Assembly (NCBI GenBank): GCA_021772975.1
Contig: JAJFKY010000016.1
Coordinates: 1 to 64,000 of the forward strand
Length of the DNA stretch: 64,000 bases
Direction: 5' to 3'
From: Gammaproteobacteria bacterium
GTDB lineage: Bacteria; Pseudomonadota; Gammaproteobacteria; Xanthomonadales; Wenzhouxiangellaceae
Position numbers and translations under genes: made by a program. Position 1 is the stretch's first letter. Each line of letters opens with the position of its first letter. Below, one piece after another: positions 52,072 through 60,248 of the stretch. The notes under the pieces were generated by a model. It was not told the DNA's origin, searched no databases, and saw only the letters and a list, made by a program, of their open reading frames with translations.

Positions 52072-52091
52072 GTAGGCCAGATAGTAGGCAA
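52072..52091 (+). promoter_or_regulatory. GTAGGC(C/A)A direct repeats at right end
   Basis: GTAGGCCA at 52072-52079 and GTAGGCAA at 52084-52091, 12 bp apart. They match the GTAGGCA repeats next to the left attachment site and may be integrase arm sites. Confidence 0.5.
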
Positions 52092-52151
52092 AACTGTGTG
52101 ATTACGTTTATTTTATATTTATAATTCAATAAGTTATAAATATAATTTGAA

Positions 52152-52172
52152 TCCTAGTGCCGGCACCATTTC
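52152..52172 (+). repeat. attR-type direct repeat
   Basis: Exact copy of the 21-bp tRNA-Thr 3' end at 42097-42117; the chromosome resumes after it. Confidence 0.95.
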
Positions 52173-52221
52173 TTGATTTATCCTTACAAATGCCCTGACA
52201 GCTTGCAGGCTAAGGTTCTTT

Positions 52222-52446
52222 TCAGTCTTTGATAAACTTTTCCATGCTATGGATTAATATGTGCGCCGAGGCCAGTTTCAGCAGGGCTGGTTTATGCTCT
52301 AGTTGCTCAGCGGTCGCTGGTTTGAATGCGTCGGCAAGCAAGCTTATCAACGTTTGCTAAGTTTCGTTATACGCCTTGAATAGGCGTTCGGCATGAGTGG
52401 TCAAATCACTGATTTGATAGCTCAGCTTGAATAGTGAACTCTGATG
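52222..52446 (-). pseudogene. Possible interrupted small gene right of the island
   Basis: Read leftward, the frame gives FHQSSLFKLSYQISDLTTHA and ERLFKAYNET, an in-frame TAG, then QTLISLLADAFKPATAEQLE and KLASAHILIHSMEKFIKD before TGA. Both halves look protein-like and share one frame, which suggests a gene broken by a nonsense mutation. The family is not recognised. Confidence 0.35.
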
Positions 52447-52491
52447 AAATCAGGCAATGGCAAGTGTATGCTGAAAAGCGATATTTAAGCA

Positions 52492-52523
52492 ATTCACCGA
52501 ATTGGCAGGTGATGACCCAAAGC
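52492..52523 (+). repeat. Dispersed 32-bp repeat, copy 1
   Basis: ATTCACCGA(A/A)TTGGC followed by AGGTGATGACCC; matches 57681-57712 at 29 of 32 positions. Confidence 0.7.
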
Positions 52524-52561
52524 GGACACTCCCAGTTTGTCTGTCCTGCATCCAGGCGCTG

Positions 52562-53383
52562 CTAGTTAAGATATCGTCGAACGTCAACAGCCTCACGTTC
52601 GCGGTCGTCCGCCAGCAGCTGGTGTAAGATTGCAGTGTGCCCTTGACCGCCGATTACCAGGACTCGCTCGCCGGGCTGTCCATATCGTTGCACCAGAGCG
52701 TACATGCGGAAGTTGCGGTGCCACCAGCTCGCGGTTGCATCGGCGCCTACAAAGTTGTCGCCATCTCCAACAGGGTTAGTCAGAATGTAAAGGGAGCGGT
52801 TTAGCGCATCGCGATCAGGATCATTGGCACGTACCAGCAGTTCCTGCAAAGAAAGCCTGGAATGCGCTTCCTGCTCATCGAGAGTTACTTCTTCAATCAG
52901 TGCAGAAAATGTCGCATTTGTTTCCGCGTCATGGCTCTGCATATATTCGAATAGTGGCTTCGCCTGCCACTGAACGTCTGACTCATCAAAGCCATGTATG
53001 GTGTTGGCCTCGCTGACCGCGGCAATTCGGAAGCCCAGTTGGTATACCTCGTTACTGGGTAACTCGTATGTGCCGTCTACATACTGCCGAAATCGCTTCT
53101 GCATCTCAGCGTCTCGTTCCGGGTTGAACTCTAGTAAGACAACGGTTGGATTGAACTTGCTAATGCGGTCCGTAAGAGCCACGAGGTACGCTTGACTCTC
53201 ATCAGTCATGACGTCGATATGATCAGCTTTTACGACGTCGCGCCCAGGATTCGCAAAGTGAAACACGCCCAGCATCATTATCTGGGCGGGAGGCTGTTGC
53301 TGCGCGGTAGCCACTGGTAATGCTGCGAGAAGAAAAGCGCATACGACGCAACGGGTAGCGGCTTTTGTGAGAATTTTTCGCAT
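52562..53383 (-). CDS. Exported DUF5694 protein (TraB/Tiki-like fold)
   Basis: 273 residues, signal peptide MRKILTKAATRCVVCAFLLA through about residue 28. The mature part begins QIMMLGVFHFANPGRDVV, the opening of DUF5694, and continues with PTVVLLEFNPERDAEMQ, YQLGFRIAAVSEANTIHGFD, ASWWHRNFRMYALVQRYGQP and VLVIGGQGHTAILHQLL. The GxFHF and GxGH motifs resemble Tiki/TraB metalloprotease-like domains, but the metal ligands are not proven here. It probably sits in the periplasm. Confidence 0.85.
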   Translation of the reverse strand: MRKILTKAATRCVVCAFLLAALPVATAQQQPPAQIMMLGVFHFANPGRDVVKADHIDVMTDESQAYLVALTDRISKFNPTVVLLEFNPERDAEMQKRFRQYVDGTYELPSNEVYQLGFRIAAVSEANTIHGFDESDVQWQAKPLFEYMQSHDAETNATFSALIEEVTLDEQEAHSRLSLQELLVRANDPDRDALNRSLYILTNPVGDGDNFVGADATASWWHRNFRMYALVQRYGQPGERVLVIGGQGHTAILHQLLADDREREAVDVRRYLN

Positions 53384-53840
53384 AACTCTGTGTCAAGGTC
53401 CGGGTAAGTCCTACTGTGATGCCCAAAGTCGAGAAATGGTTTACATGGTCTGTCGTTATGGCCAGGTTCCGGACATCGATAACATCGTCTTTGGCCGCAA
53501 CTGCCATCTAGTTCGCTTGCGCGAATGACCGCTTAGGGTAAAATTCGGCTATATTTGAATTATGGCAATGGCCGTGAAATACTCAAAGCTGTAGTTCAAT
53601 AAAATGTGATCTTTGCTTATTTCTCTCTGGCATAGGCTGTTTGCGACCGGTTGAAAATTTGTCACGCTTAATGGCTGCGCTTTCCTCGTGCAACAGAGCA
53701 GTGCAATCGATGGGTGATACCCTCTCCAGGATTAGCCGCTGAGCTGTCGAAAATATTTTCGACGATGTGCAGACACTTAATTGCCAGCTGTGATCGCGTT
53801 AAACTTTAATTTCCGGTACCTGATGTTTTTGCAGTAGATC
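53384..53840. other. Intergenic region
   Basis: 457 bp between divergent genes. No gene is seen; it should carry the promoters of both neighbours. Confidence 0.5.
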
Positions 53841-55430
53841 ATGTATTACTATCTTGATGATTTGACCATAGACACCGTCAAAAACAAGGTCTGGCGCTCT
53901 GAGCAAAGCCTTAAAGTGACTGGCCTCAGTTTTCAATTCCTGTCTTTTATGCTCACTAAAGAGACCGCGGTCGTGACGTTTGATGAATTGATGGACGGGG
54001 TGTGGTCTCCGGCTGTTGTGAACGAAGACACAGTCACCCAGCGCGTTTTATTATTGCGCAATGCATTGGGTGATAACGGGCGGAACCCTCGTTATATACG
54101 ATCAGTACGTGGGCAGGGTTATCAACTGGCTGCGCAACCCATAGCGGCTGATGGGATGCGAAAAACAGCGGATTTACCAATCGGCCAGGCCCGTCCATTG
54201 ATCCAACACCGTCCATTGATCTGGTTAGCAGCTGGTGCGCTGGTGCTTTGTTTATCGTTACTGTCAGGTTTGGTGATGCTCGGTGGGCCTGGCTCGTTCA
54301 GGCAGGCTTCCAACCAGGGTTCTGCTAATAAGTTTATTGAGCGTGCTCGTTATTACGCGAGCATTGGCCAGCATGATGACAATGATCGTGCCATCGAATT
54401 ATTCCAGCGAGTTCTGCTGACCGAGCCGGAGAACATTCCAGCCATGCTCGGTCTAAGCCGGGCTTACACTGCCAGTATGTGCCGATTCAATGCTGATCGG
54501 GACTGGGCGGAGCAGGCGGAAATCCTGGCCAGACATGTCATTGCTATGCAACCCGATAATTTCCAGGCATTCAGGGTACTTGGCTACTCTCAGGATTGCC
54601 GTGGTCAGGTTCTATTGGCCAGGGAATCGTATTTACAGGCGATTAAACTGGATCCGAATAACGATGTAAAAAGCCAGTCCGCGCTGGCCTACTCACTGGG
54701 GGAAACCGGGCATCTTGCCGAAGCACTGGCGCTTAATCTGTCGGTGAGTCGTGCAGATCCACAACAGACATTCACATTAATACAGCTCGGTCGAGTCTAT
54801 GAGCTGCTGGGGCTCTATTCACGGGCTGAGGCATTGTTTGCGGAAAGCTTTGAATTATATCCGGATAACATATTTTCGAATCTATCCTATCCACGCCATT
54901 TATTTCATCAGGGGAAATTCTCGGCGGCAAGAGAAATAGTGACCAGGGCAAAGGCCAGGCCTGCCCATCCGGACTTACTGGTATTGTCGGCAGAGCTGGC
55001 GCTGTTGGATAACGACGTTATGCAGGCTAAGAATGAGCTGTCAGCAGCTGCGGCAATGCGGCCTTCGGCGGAATACCTGAAATTACTGGTTAAATTGTAT
55101 CCCTCAGTTCAGCAGCCAATTGACTGGTTGCCTGAAAAGCTGGCGGCTCTGCAGGCAAAGCCAGAGCCATCCGACCCTGAAGACTGGCTTAAGCATGCAT
55201 TGCTATATCAGGCACTTGGCGAAAACCAGGCCGGTATCAACGCACTGTTATCCGCGGTAGAGTCGGGTTATCGAAACAAGGATTACCTGCAGCTATCGCC
55301 GTTGTTTAACGAGCTTCGTTCAATCCCCGGGTTTACTGGCGTTATTGAGCGCATCAATCTGGCGGTCAGGCATGAACTGGATACCGTCCAGGCTTCTGGT
55401 TTGCTGACTCATACGATTGCCGGGCGTTAA
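53841..55430 (+). CDS. Membrane-anchored winged-helix regulator with TPR domain
   Basis: 529 residues. N-terminal OmpR-type winged helix (residues ~8-98): LKVTGLSFQFLSFMLTKETA, FDELMDGVWSPAVVNEDTVT, RYIRSVRGQGYQLAAQ. One transmembrane segment at about 130-152 (IWLAAGALVLCLSLLSG). The periplasmic part has TPR units (LLTEPENIPAMLGLSRAYTA, SLGETGHLAEALALNLSV) to the end. It is a shorter relative of the regulator at 21588-23858 and lacks the TolB-like segment. No target is evident. A strong terminator follows. Confidence 0.85.
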   Translation: MYYYLDDLTIDTVKNKVWRSEQSLKVTGLSFQFLSFMLTKETAVVTFDELMDGVWSPAVVNEDTVTQRVLLLRNALGDNGRNPRYIRSVRGQGYQLAAQPIAADGMRKTADLPIGQARPLIQHRPLIWLAAGALVLCLSLLSGLVMLGGPGSFRQASNQGSANKFIERARYYASIGQHDDNDRAIELFQRVLLTEPENIPAMLGLSRAYTASMCRFNADRDWAEQAEILARHVIAMQPDNFQAFRVLGYSQDCRGQVLLARESYLQAIKLDPNNDVKSQSALAYSLGETGHLAEALALNLSVSRADPQQTFTLIQLGRVYELLGLYSRAEALFAESFELYPDNIFSNLSYPRHLFHQGKFSAAREIVTRAKARPAHPDLLVLSAELALLDNDVMQAKNELSAAAAMRPSAEYLKLLVKLYPSVQQPIDWLPEKLAALQAKPEPSDPEDWLKHALLYQALGENQAGINALLSAVESGYRNKDYLQLSPLFNELRSIPGFTGVIERINLAVRHELDTVQASGLLTHTIAGR

Positions 55431-55491
55431 GTAGGGTAACCCAAATTATGCAATTGAATCACCAAAGTCCGCACCAGCCCTTGCCGCGCCT

Positions 55492-55550
55492 GGAAAAAAG
55501 TAATCACGGCTCATCACCAATAAGGTGACTACGTCATGATTACTTTTTCC
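55492..55550. terminator. Bidirectional terminator between convergent genes
   Basis: GGAAAAAAGTAATCA pairs with TGATTACTTTTTCC across a 30-nt loop that contains a TCACC/GGTGA hairpin. A-run and T-run flank both sides, so it can serve both the regulator and the hydrolase gene. Confidence 0.8.
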
Positions 55551-55604
55551 TGTTCACGTCAATGTCATGCACGTCTTTTTGGCGCTCAATCGGATAATTC
55601 GGGT

Positions 55605-57380
55605 TTAGCCCAACGCTGGCAGGATGTATTCAGGCACAAATTCCTGCTGAATTCTGAATAAGGTTCGGTGACTGTAGTTGCCTGCGTAAAATGCGACCAA
55701 TAACTCCAGTTCCGGGATGCCCATGACAATCTGACCGCCATTGCCGGCTGCAAAAAAAGCGGTTACCTGGCGATCCTTGTAAGGGTACCGCAGCGACCAC
55801 CAGCCATAACCATAGCCCTTGTCCTGCATCTGGTAAATCGCTGAGATTGACTTTTGGGCATAGTCTTCGCTGATGATGCGTCGACCATTCCAGGTGCCGC
55901 CATCCAACATCAACTGGCCCAGCTTCATAAAATCGCGCGGTTGCCAGTAAATGCCACCACCCAGATAAGGTTGTCCTGTTGGTGAGAGATTCAGGTAATA
56001 GTGGTTGATCTGCAAAGGTATGGCGATCAACTCCAGGAACAGTTCTTCCAGCTTGCGGCCACTGGCGGCTGCCAGCACTGCGCCAACCAGATTCATGCCC
56101 GCGGAACAGTAAACCGCTTTTTCACCGGGTTCCCTGACCATATCCAGATTCATGGTGTAGCGATACCAGTCAGGCTGCTCCTCCTGCGACTGCATGGTAT
56201 CTTCATTGCCTTTTGATGAAGAGTCACCGTCATCGCAATCCAGTCCGGATGACATGGATAGCAAATGTTCCAGGTTTATTTTTTGCCGACGAGGATCAGA
56301 TGTGGCTGCGTTACTTGCCGTCTTGCCAACAATGGTTTGGAATACCGGACTGGTCAGTGTCAACGGTACGTCAGAGTGGATGACCGCGCCGGCCAGCACG
56401 GCGGCCAGACTTTTGCTGGCTGAACGGGTATCGTGGGCTTTATTACGATGAAAGCCGTGAAAGTATTCTTCCAGCACCAGTTTGCCGGAACGGGCGAGCA
56501 ACATGCCGTGAATATACGGATCATCAATCGAGTCTGCTGGTTTAAGCACGACCTCATCGATAAACCGGGCAATGGTTTTTTCGTCAATATGTGCTGTTGT
56601 CAGTGACTCAACCTGCCAGCCATCCTCCGGGATGAGGGGTGGAGGGAGATATTGATACGGTTCGGGAGACTTGCCGCGTGCATAGAAGTGACTGTCACTG
56701 TCATCAGTGAGCAGACGCATGTCATAGAGGTTGCCACGAATGTTGACTGCCATGCGGCCGGTTTGATATTGCGCTTCGGCAAGTACAGTTTCCTCCGGGT
56801 TGCGAAAGAACCGGCCAATCCAGTGAACAGAGTCGTCCACTGGCTTTATCCGGTCTAGGTTATAGAACACGCCAAACCCGCGATCGGGGTTGCGCAAAAA
56901 TGCACCCAGTGATTGATCCTGCCGTTTCCAGACAGGTAAAAAAAGTGAAAACTCATCTAACAGCGGCACAATTTCACCACGCCATCGTTTGTCACTTTCA
57001 GGCCTAAGTATCACGGGTGATGCGTGTGGCATACCGTTATTGATAATGCCGGGCTGGGTCCAGTGTCCCTTAATCTGCCTGGTTGCCTGGTCAAGCCTGC
57101 CACGGAAAGAGCCCCGCTTACCAGGTAGATTGAAGGACAGCTCGGCACTCATCTCAACGCCTTTGGTGGGAATGGACAGCTTGTATCCCGCCACATCAAC
57201 CAGCCAGTCATCGCCTCCAAGGTTGATTAGGATATCACCCTGAACTTCCGGTCCAGCAAGGCGTTTCCCTTCCCACATGCCGACCAGGTCATGGTTATCA
57301 GTCTGACTGTAAACAGGCTGTGGTTGAAAAGTGACGCAGAATATCAGGCAGATAAACAAACAGGGCAGGTATATTTTCAC
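55605..57380 (-). CDS. Beta-lactamase-fold serine hydrolase with N-terminal beta domain
   Basis: 591 residues from a GTG at 57380, which has GGAG about 10 nt upstream and starts a signal peptide (VKIYLPCLFICLIFCVTFQP). An ATG at 57467 would add 29 residues. Residues ~30-240 are a beta domain (VGMWEGKRLAGPEVQGDI, SFNLPGKRGSFRGRLD). The class C-type hydrolase domain has SASKS for the S-x-x-K nucleophile, YCSAGMN where the usual Y-x-N is Y-x-S, and FAAGNGGQIV at the site of the K-T-G triad. Such proteins are esterases or D-peptidases more often than true beta-lactamases. Probably periplasmic. Confidence 0.8.
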   Translation of the reverse strand: MKIYLPCLFICLIFCVTFQPQPVYSQTDNHDLVGMWEGKRLAGPEVQGDILINLGGDDWLVDVAGYKLSIPTKGVEMSAELSFNLPGKRGSFRGRLDQATRQIKGHWTQPGIINNGMPHASPVILRPESDKRWRGEIVPLLDEFSLFLPVWKRQDQSLGAFLRNPDRGFGVFYNLDRIKPVDDSVHWIGRFFRNPEETVLAEAQYQTGRMAVNIRGNLYDMRLLTDDSDSHFYARGKSPEPYQYLPPPLIPEDGWQVESLTTAHIDEKTIARFIDEVVLKPADSIDDPYIHGMLLARSGKLVLEEYFHGFHRNKAHDTRSASKSLAAVLAGAVIHSDVPLTLTSPVFQTIVGKTASNAATSDPRRQKINLEHLLSMSSGLDCDDGDSSSKGNEDTMQSQEEQPDWYRYTMNLDMVREPGEKAVYCSAGMNLVGAVLAAASGRKLEELFLELIAIPLQINHYYLNLSPTGQPYLGGGIYWQPRDFMKLGQLMLDGGTWNGRRIISEDYAQKSISAIYQMQDKGYGYGWWSLRYPYKDRQVTAFFAAGNGGQIVMGIPELELLVAFYAGNYSHRTLFRIQQEFVPEYILPALG

Positions 57381-57868
57381 AATGATGCATCTCCGGGCTG
57401 GTTGATTGTCGCAAAATTGATTTTCATCATCCTGGCTCGATATCACGCAGTTCGATATCGAGTTCATTGACGATCAGTTTCGCAAACTCTCCTGACATTA
57501 AGGCATATACCTGAATGAAGCACCTGAAATGAAAATGAAGAATTCTGAAGCCTGCTCGTAGAGAGCTCAACTGCTGATGGTATAGATCGTATTATTCATG
57601 CAGGCATTACCTGCATTACCCCCCGTAACCATGCCTGAACAATGGTTAGTCAGCAAAATACTTTTGGTGACATTCGGCCTATTCACCGAACTGGCGGGTG
57701 ATGACCCCAAGCTGTCATTCGCGCAGGCTTGCCAGTGAGCCGCTTCCGGCTAAAAGCGAGCGTTTTGGTTATTCCTCGAGCTGGATGCACGTCATCTACA
57801 TTATTAGCGTGCTGAACATAGACGGTGTTTTATGCACAGTCCAGGCGTTACCGAAATTTTAAGCTGAA
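57381..57868. other. Intergenic region
   Basis: 490 bp, including the leader of the hydrolase gene. It contains a copy of the 32-bp repeat at 57681-57712. No gene is seen. Confidence 0.5.
57681..57712 (+). repeat. Dispersed 32-bp repeat, copy 2
   Basis: Near-identical to 52492-52523; both are extragenic. Confidence 0.7.
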
Positions 57869-58336
57869 TCAACGAACTATAGTCACTGCACACGGCGCAC
57901 GATTAACAACAGAGTAGCTGACGCTGCCGAGCAGCGCTTGTTTAATTCCTGAACGACCATGCGAGCCGATCACGATCATATCCACGTTGTTTGCCTCCGA
58001 GTAAGCGCAGATTTGATCCGCCACATGCCCCCAGAGGTTAGCTAGATTAATCTCCGTCGCCAGATCGCCAATCACGCTGGCTGTCTGCGCCAGATCGTTT
58101 GCCAGCGCGCGTTCTTCTATCTGTTTGCGAATGTCTTCAGTAGAAATCGAAGATCCATCTGCTAATTTTTGCCCAACTATACTCCAGCCATGAGGTATTA
58201 CTGCCTGTTCATCATGCACGATGACTAAGCTGACGCGCGCGTTGAGCGCCCTGGCCAGATCACCACCAACCGCAGCCGCCTTTTTCGAAAGCTCCGAGCC
58301 ATCGGTGGCAATCAGAATGTGTCTTATCTTGTCCAT
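57869..58336 (-). CDS. Universal stress protein (UspA family)
   Basis: 155 residues from the ATG at 58336. A TTG at 58429 is in frame but adds a tail the family lacks. The start IRHILIATDGSELSKKAA and the ATP-binding motif G-2x-G-9x-G-S (GSHGRSGIKQALLGSVS) followed by AVTIVR are canonical. So this is the ATP-binding type of UspA. It is a cytosolic stress-response protein. It is apparently monocistronic. Confidence 0.93.
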   Translation of the reverse strand: MDKIRHILIATDGSELSKKAAAVGGDLARALNARVSLVIVHDEQAVIPHGWSIVGQKLADGSSISTEDIRKQIEERALANDLAQTASVIGDLATEINLANLWGHVADQICAYSEANNVDMIVIGSHGRSGIKQALLGSVSYSVVNRAPCAVTIVR

Positions 58337-58734
58337 GAAATCGTACTCGCGAATCAATTTTACTAACTCTAGCCTTTCCGTTGATAACAGGAAATACGTA
58401 TAAACCGAACTATAAGCCGGGCGTATCAAGGCCTGCGGGCAGACTGACCATGATCGGCTCTTAGAGCACGTCGCGGGCCGTAAAAACTTAGCATCCAGGA
58501 TGGCGGAGTGTGACCTTTATGGCGTGCAGTTGCACAGTCAATGGGGGTTTTCAAAATATGCAAAATAGGGTGGCCTAAGAAAACACACATCCAGCCCGCA
58601 TGAATCGTTGGTATTTTGTTCCTGGGAGTCATACCACAGGCTGCCAAAAAGCTGTATATAAAAACAGCTATTAAGCATTATCGCGTTATACAAGTGGCAC
58701 AGGCTCTATAACGCTTGAGCACCAAGGCAATTGT
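58337..58734. other. Intergenic region
   Basis: About 400 bp between the UspA start and the methyltransferase stop, both on the minus strand. No gene or clear hairpin is seen. Confidence 0.5.
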
Positions 58735-59862
58735 TTAGCTGGTCGGCGACTGCAACACCACTCGGTGACATTGCAAATCTTCATCCGCAAAAGCCTGGGC
58801 TGAGCCCCATAGATATAGCCGGAAGCGGCGAAAGTGGTACTCGCCAAAGTGTTTGACCAGGCGCTCCCGGCTGGCTTCCAGGTTTTTGGCCCAGGTTTCG
58901 ATGGTGTATTGATAGCTCTTGCTGTCATCGTGCAGCGATACCAGCTGCATGCCTTCCTGTTTAGCGGCTTTGAGAAAACCTTTCAGATGCATGAATGAGT
59001 GATTCAGCGGAAAGATGTGCTTATAGATAAATTTCGACATCGCGTATTTTCTGGTGCAGGCGCTGGCATCCAGATAGGCGTAGCCGCCGGGCTTGAGTAA
59101 AGTCCGCAACTGTTGGCAGACCCAGCGATACTGGGGCAGGTGCTCCAATACGCCCATAATGCTGATGGCATCAAATTTCTGGCTGGGTTTATAGGCCAGA
59201 AAATCCTGATTCAGCACCCGCAGGTGCTGGGATGGAAATGTCTTTTCCAGATACGCCTTGGATTGCTCAGAGATGGTCAGCGCGGTGATTTTCACATCCT
59301 GCGGTAGCAGATATTTGGTAAACGCGCCCCAGCCGGGGCCTACTTCGAGCACATGCTTGCCGGGTCCGATCTGACAAGCCTGGGCCGCAAATTCCAGCTT
59401 GCGTTGCGTGGCTTCGGCCAGACTTTCGTCAGGCTGGCTGTAAACGCCCTGCGTATAGGCGGGCCAGGTAGCGTCGAGAAAAGCCAGATAAAACGCTGGA
59501 TCCAGCTCGTAATGCTTATCAATGGCCATCTTATTGGTGCGCACCTGACCGAACAGCGCGGGTATGGCAAAACGCTTCAGCCAGCCCAGACCGTGTCGTG
59601 ACTTGAGCAACCGGCGGATGCCCAGCACTGCTTGCATGTCCCCTTCAATATCGATTTCGCCCTGCAGATAGGCTTCGATAATGCCGTTTTCATTCATGCT
59701 GAACAGCTGATTCTGAGCCTGCCTGCTGTGCACGCTGATGGTGGCTGAGGGTGCGCCGTTGCCTGCCAGCATGTGCCCGCCATCTGGTAGAGTAAATTCG
59801 ATTGCCAGGCCGGTGTTGGCAAAAGCTTTGTTTAATACCCGCTGAAATATCGTCTGCCGCAT
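58735..59862 (-). CDS. Cyclopropane-fatty-acid-synthase-like SAM methyltransferase
   Basis: 375 residues. The central Rossmann domain has the SAM motif HVLEVGPGWGAFTKYL, then ITALTISEQSKAYLEKTF, with VLEHLPQYRW and LLKPGGYAYLDAS following. The N-terminal ~120 residues (NENGIIEAYLQGEIDIEGDM, IDKHYELDPAFYLAFLD) match CFA synthases, where they bind lipid. CFA enzymes alter membrane unsaturated chains by adding a methylene group. The usual conserved Tyr/Glu lid near the end is altered (KYAMSKFIYKHIFPLNH), so the substrate may differ. Confidence 0.85.
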   Translation of the reverse strand: MRQTIFQRVLNKAFANTGLAIEFTLPDGGHMLAGNGAPSATISVHSRQAQNQLFSMNENGIIEAYLQGEIDIEGDMQAVLGIRRLLKSRHGLGWLKRFAIPALFGQVRTNKMAIDKHYELDPAFYLAFLDATWPAYTQGVYSQPDESLAEATQRKLEFAAQACQIGPGKHVLEVGPGWGAFTKYLLPQDVKITALTISEQSKAYLEKTFPSQHLRVLNQDFLAYKPSQKFDAISIMGVLEHLPQYRWVCQQLRTLLKPGGYAYLDASACTRKYAMSKFIYKHIFPLNHSFMHLKGFLKAAKQEGMQLVSLHDDSKSYQYTIETWAKNLEASRERLVKHFGEYHFRRFRLYLWGSAQAFADEDLQCHRVVLQSPTS

Positions 59863-60248
59863 AACTGCTCCCCGATTGTTGCTTGACTCTTTAATACTGG
59901 ATGTGGTTGATTCCCATCATATTTTTCAGGTAATACTACTCCATTTGCAAGATCAACCGTTAACCGACACGGTAATCCTGACAAAACTGGTGGTAGTGAG
60001 AGTTAGAGATTGCGGCCGCAGGCTGCCTGTTACCGGTATGCTGTAGGCAGCATCTAAACCCGTGGCTATTCACCAGCGCTAAACCGCCCGGGGATGCGTG
60101 GCGTGAGGGTTTTTGCCTGCCGGAAGGCTGATTGGCAGGTGAGTTGTTTTGCTGTGAGAGGAGAAATATGTCATGCAGTACTCGACTTTGCCGTTCTTCA
60201 CACCCATGTTGACAATGGTCTTGGTTTAACCCTGGGAGCTGCACTATC
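59863..60248. other. Divergent intergenic region
   Basis: 386 bp between the methyltransferase and oligopeptidase genes. It should hold the promoters of both genes; no gene or repeat is seen. Confidence 0.5.

Larger units (their letters stand above)
42097..52172 (+). mobile_element. Phage-satellite-like integrative element in tRNA-Thr
   Basis: A 10.1-kb segment bounded by perfect 21-bp copies of the tRNA-Thr 3' end, with the integrase at the tRNA-proximal edge. It encodes an integrase, a DUF6387-like protein, AlpA, a small unknown protein, a RepA-like ATPase, a small-terminase-like protein, remnants of repair genes, AriB, AriA, an exported protein, an XRE regulator and a short unknown protein. 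No capsid, tail or portal genes are present. That matches phage-inducible chromosomal islands and P4-like satellites in gene order and size. The minus-strand Ari genes look AT-richer than the core, a sign of transfer. It looks intact at both ends. Confidence 0.9.

Noticed and set aside
42097-52172. Full prophage
   Set aside because: There are no capsid, portal, tail, large terminase or lysis genes between the attachment repeats.
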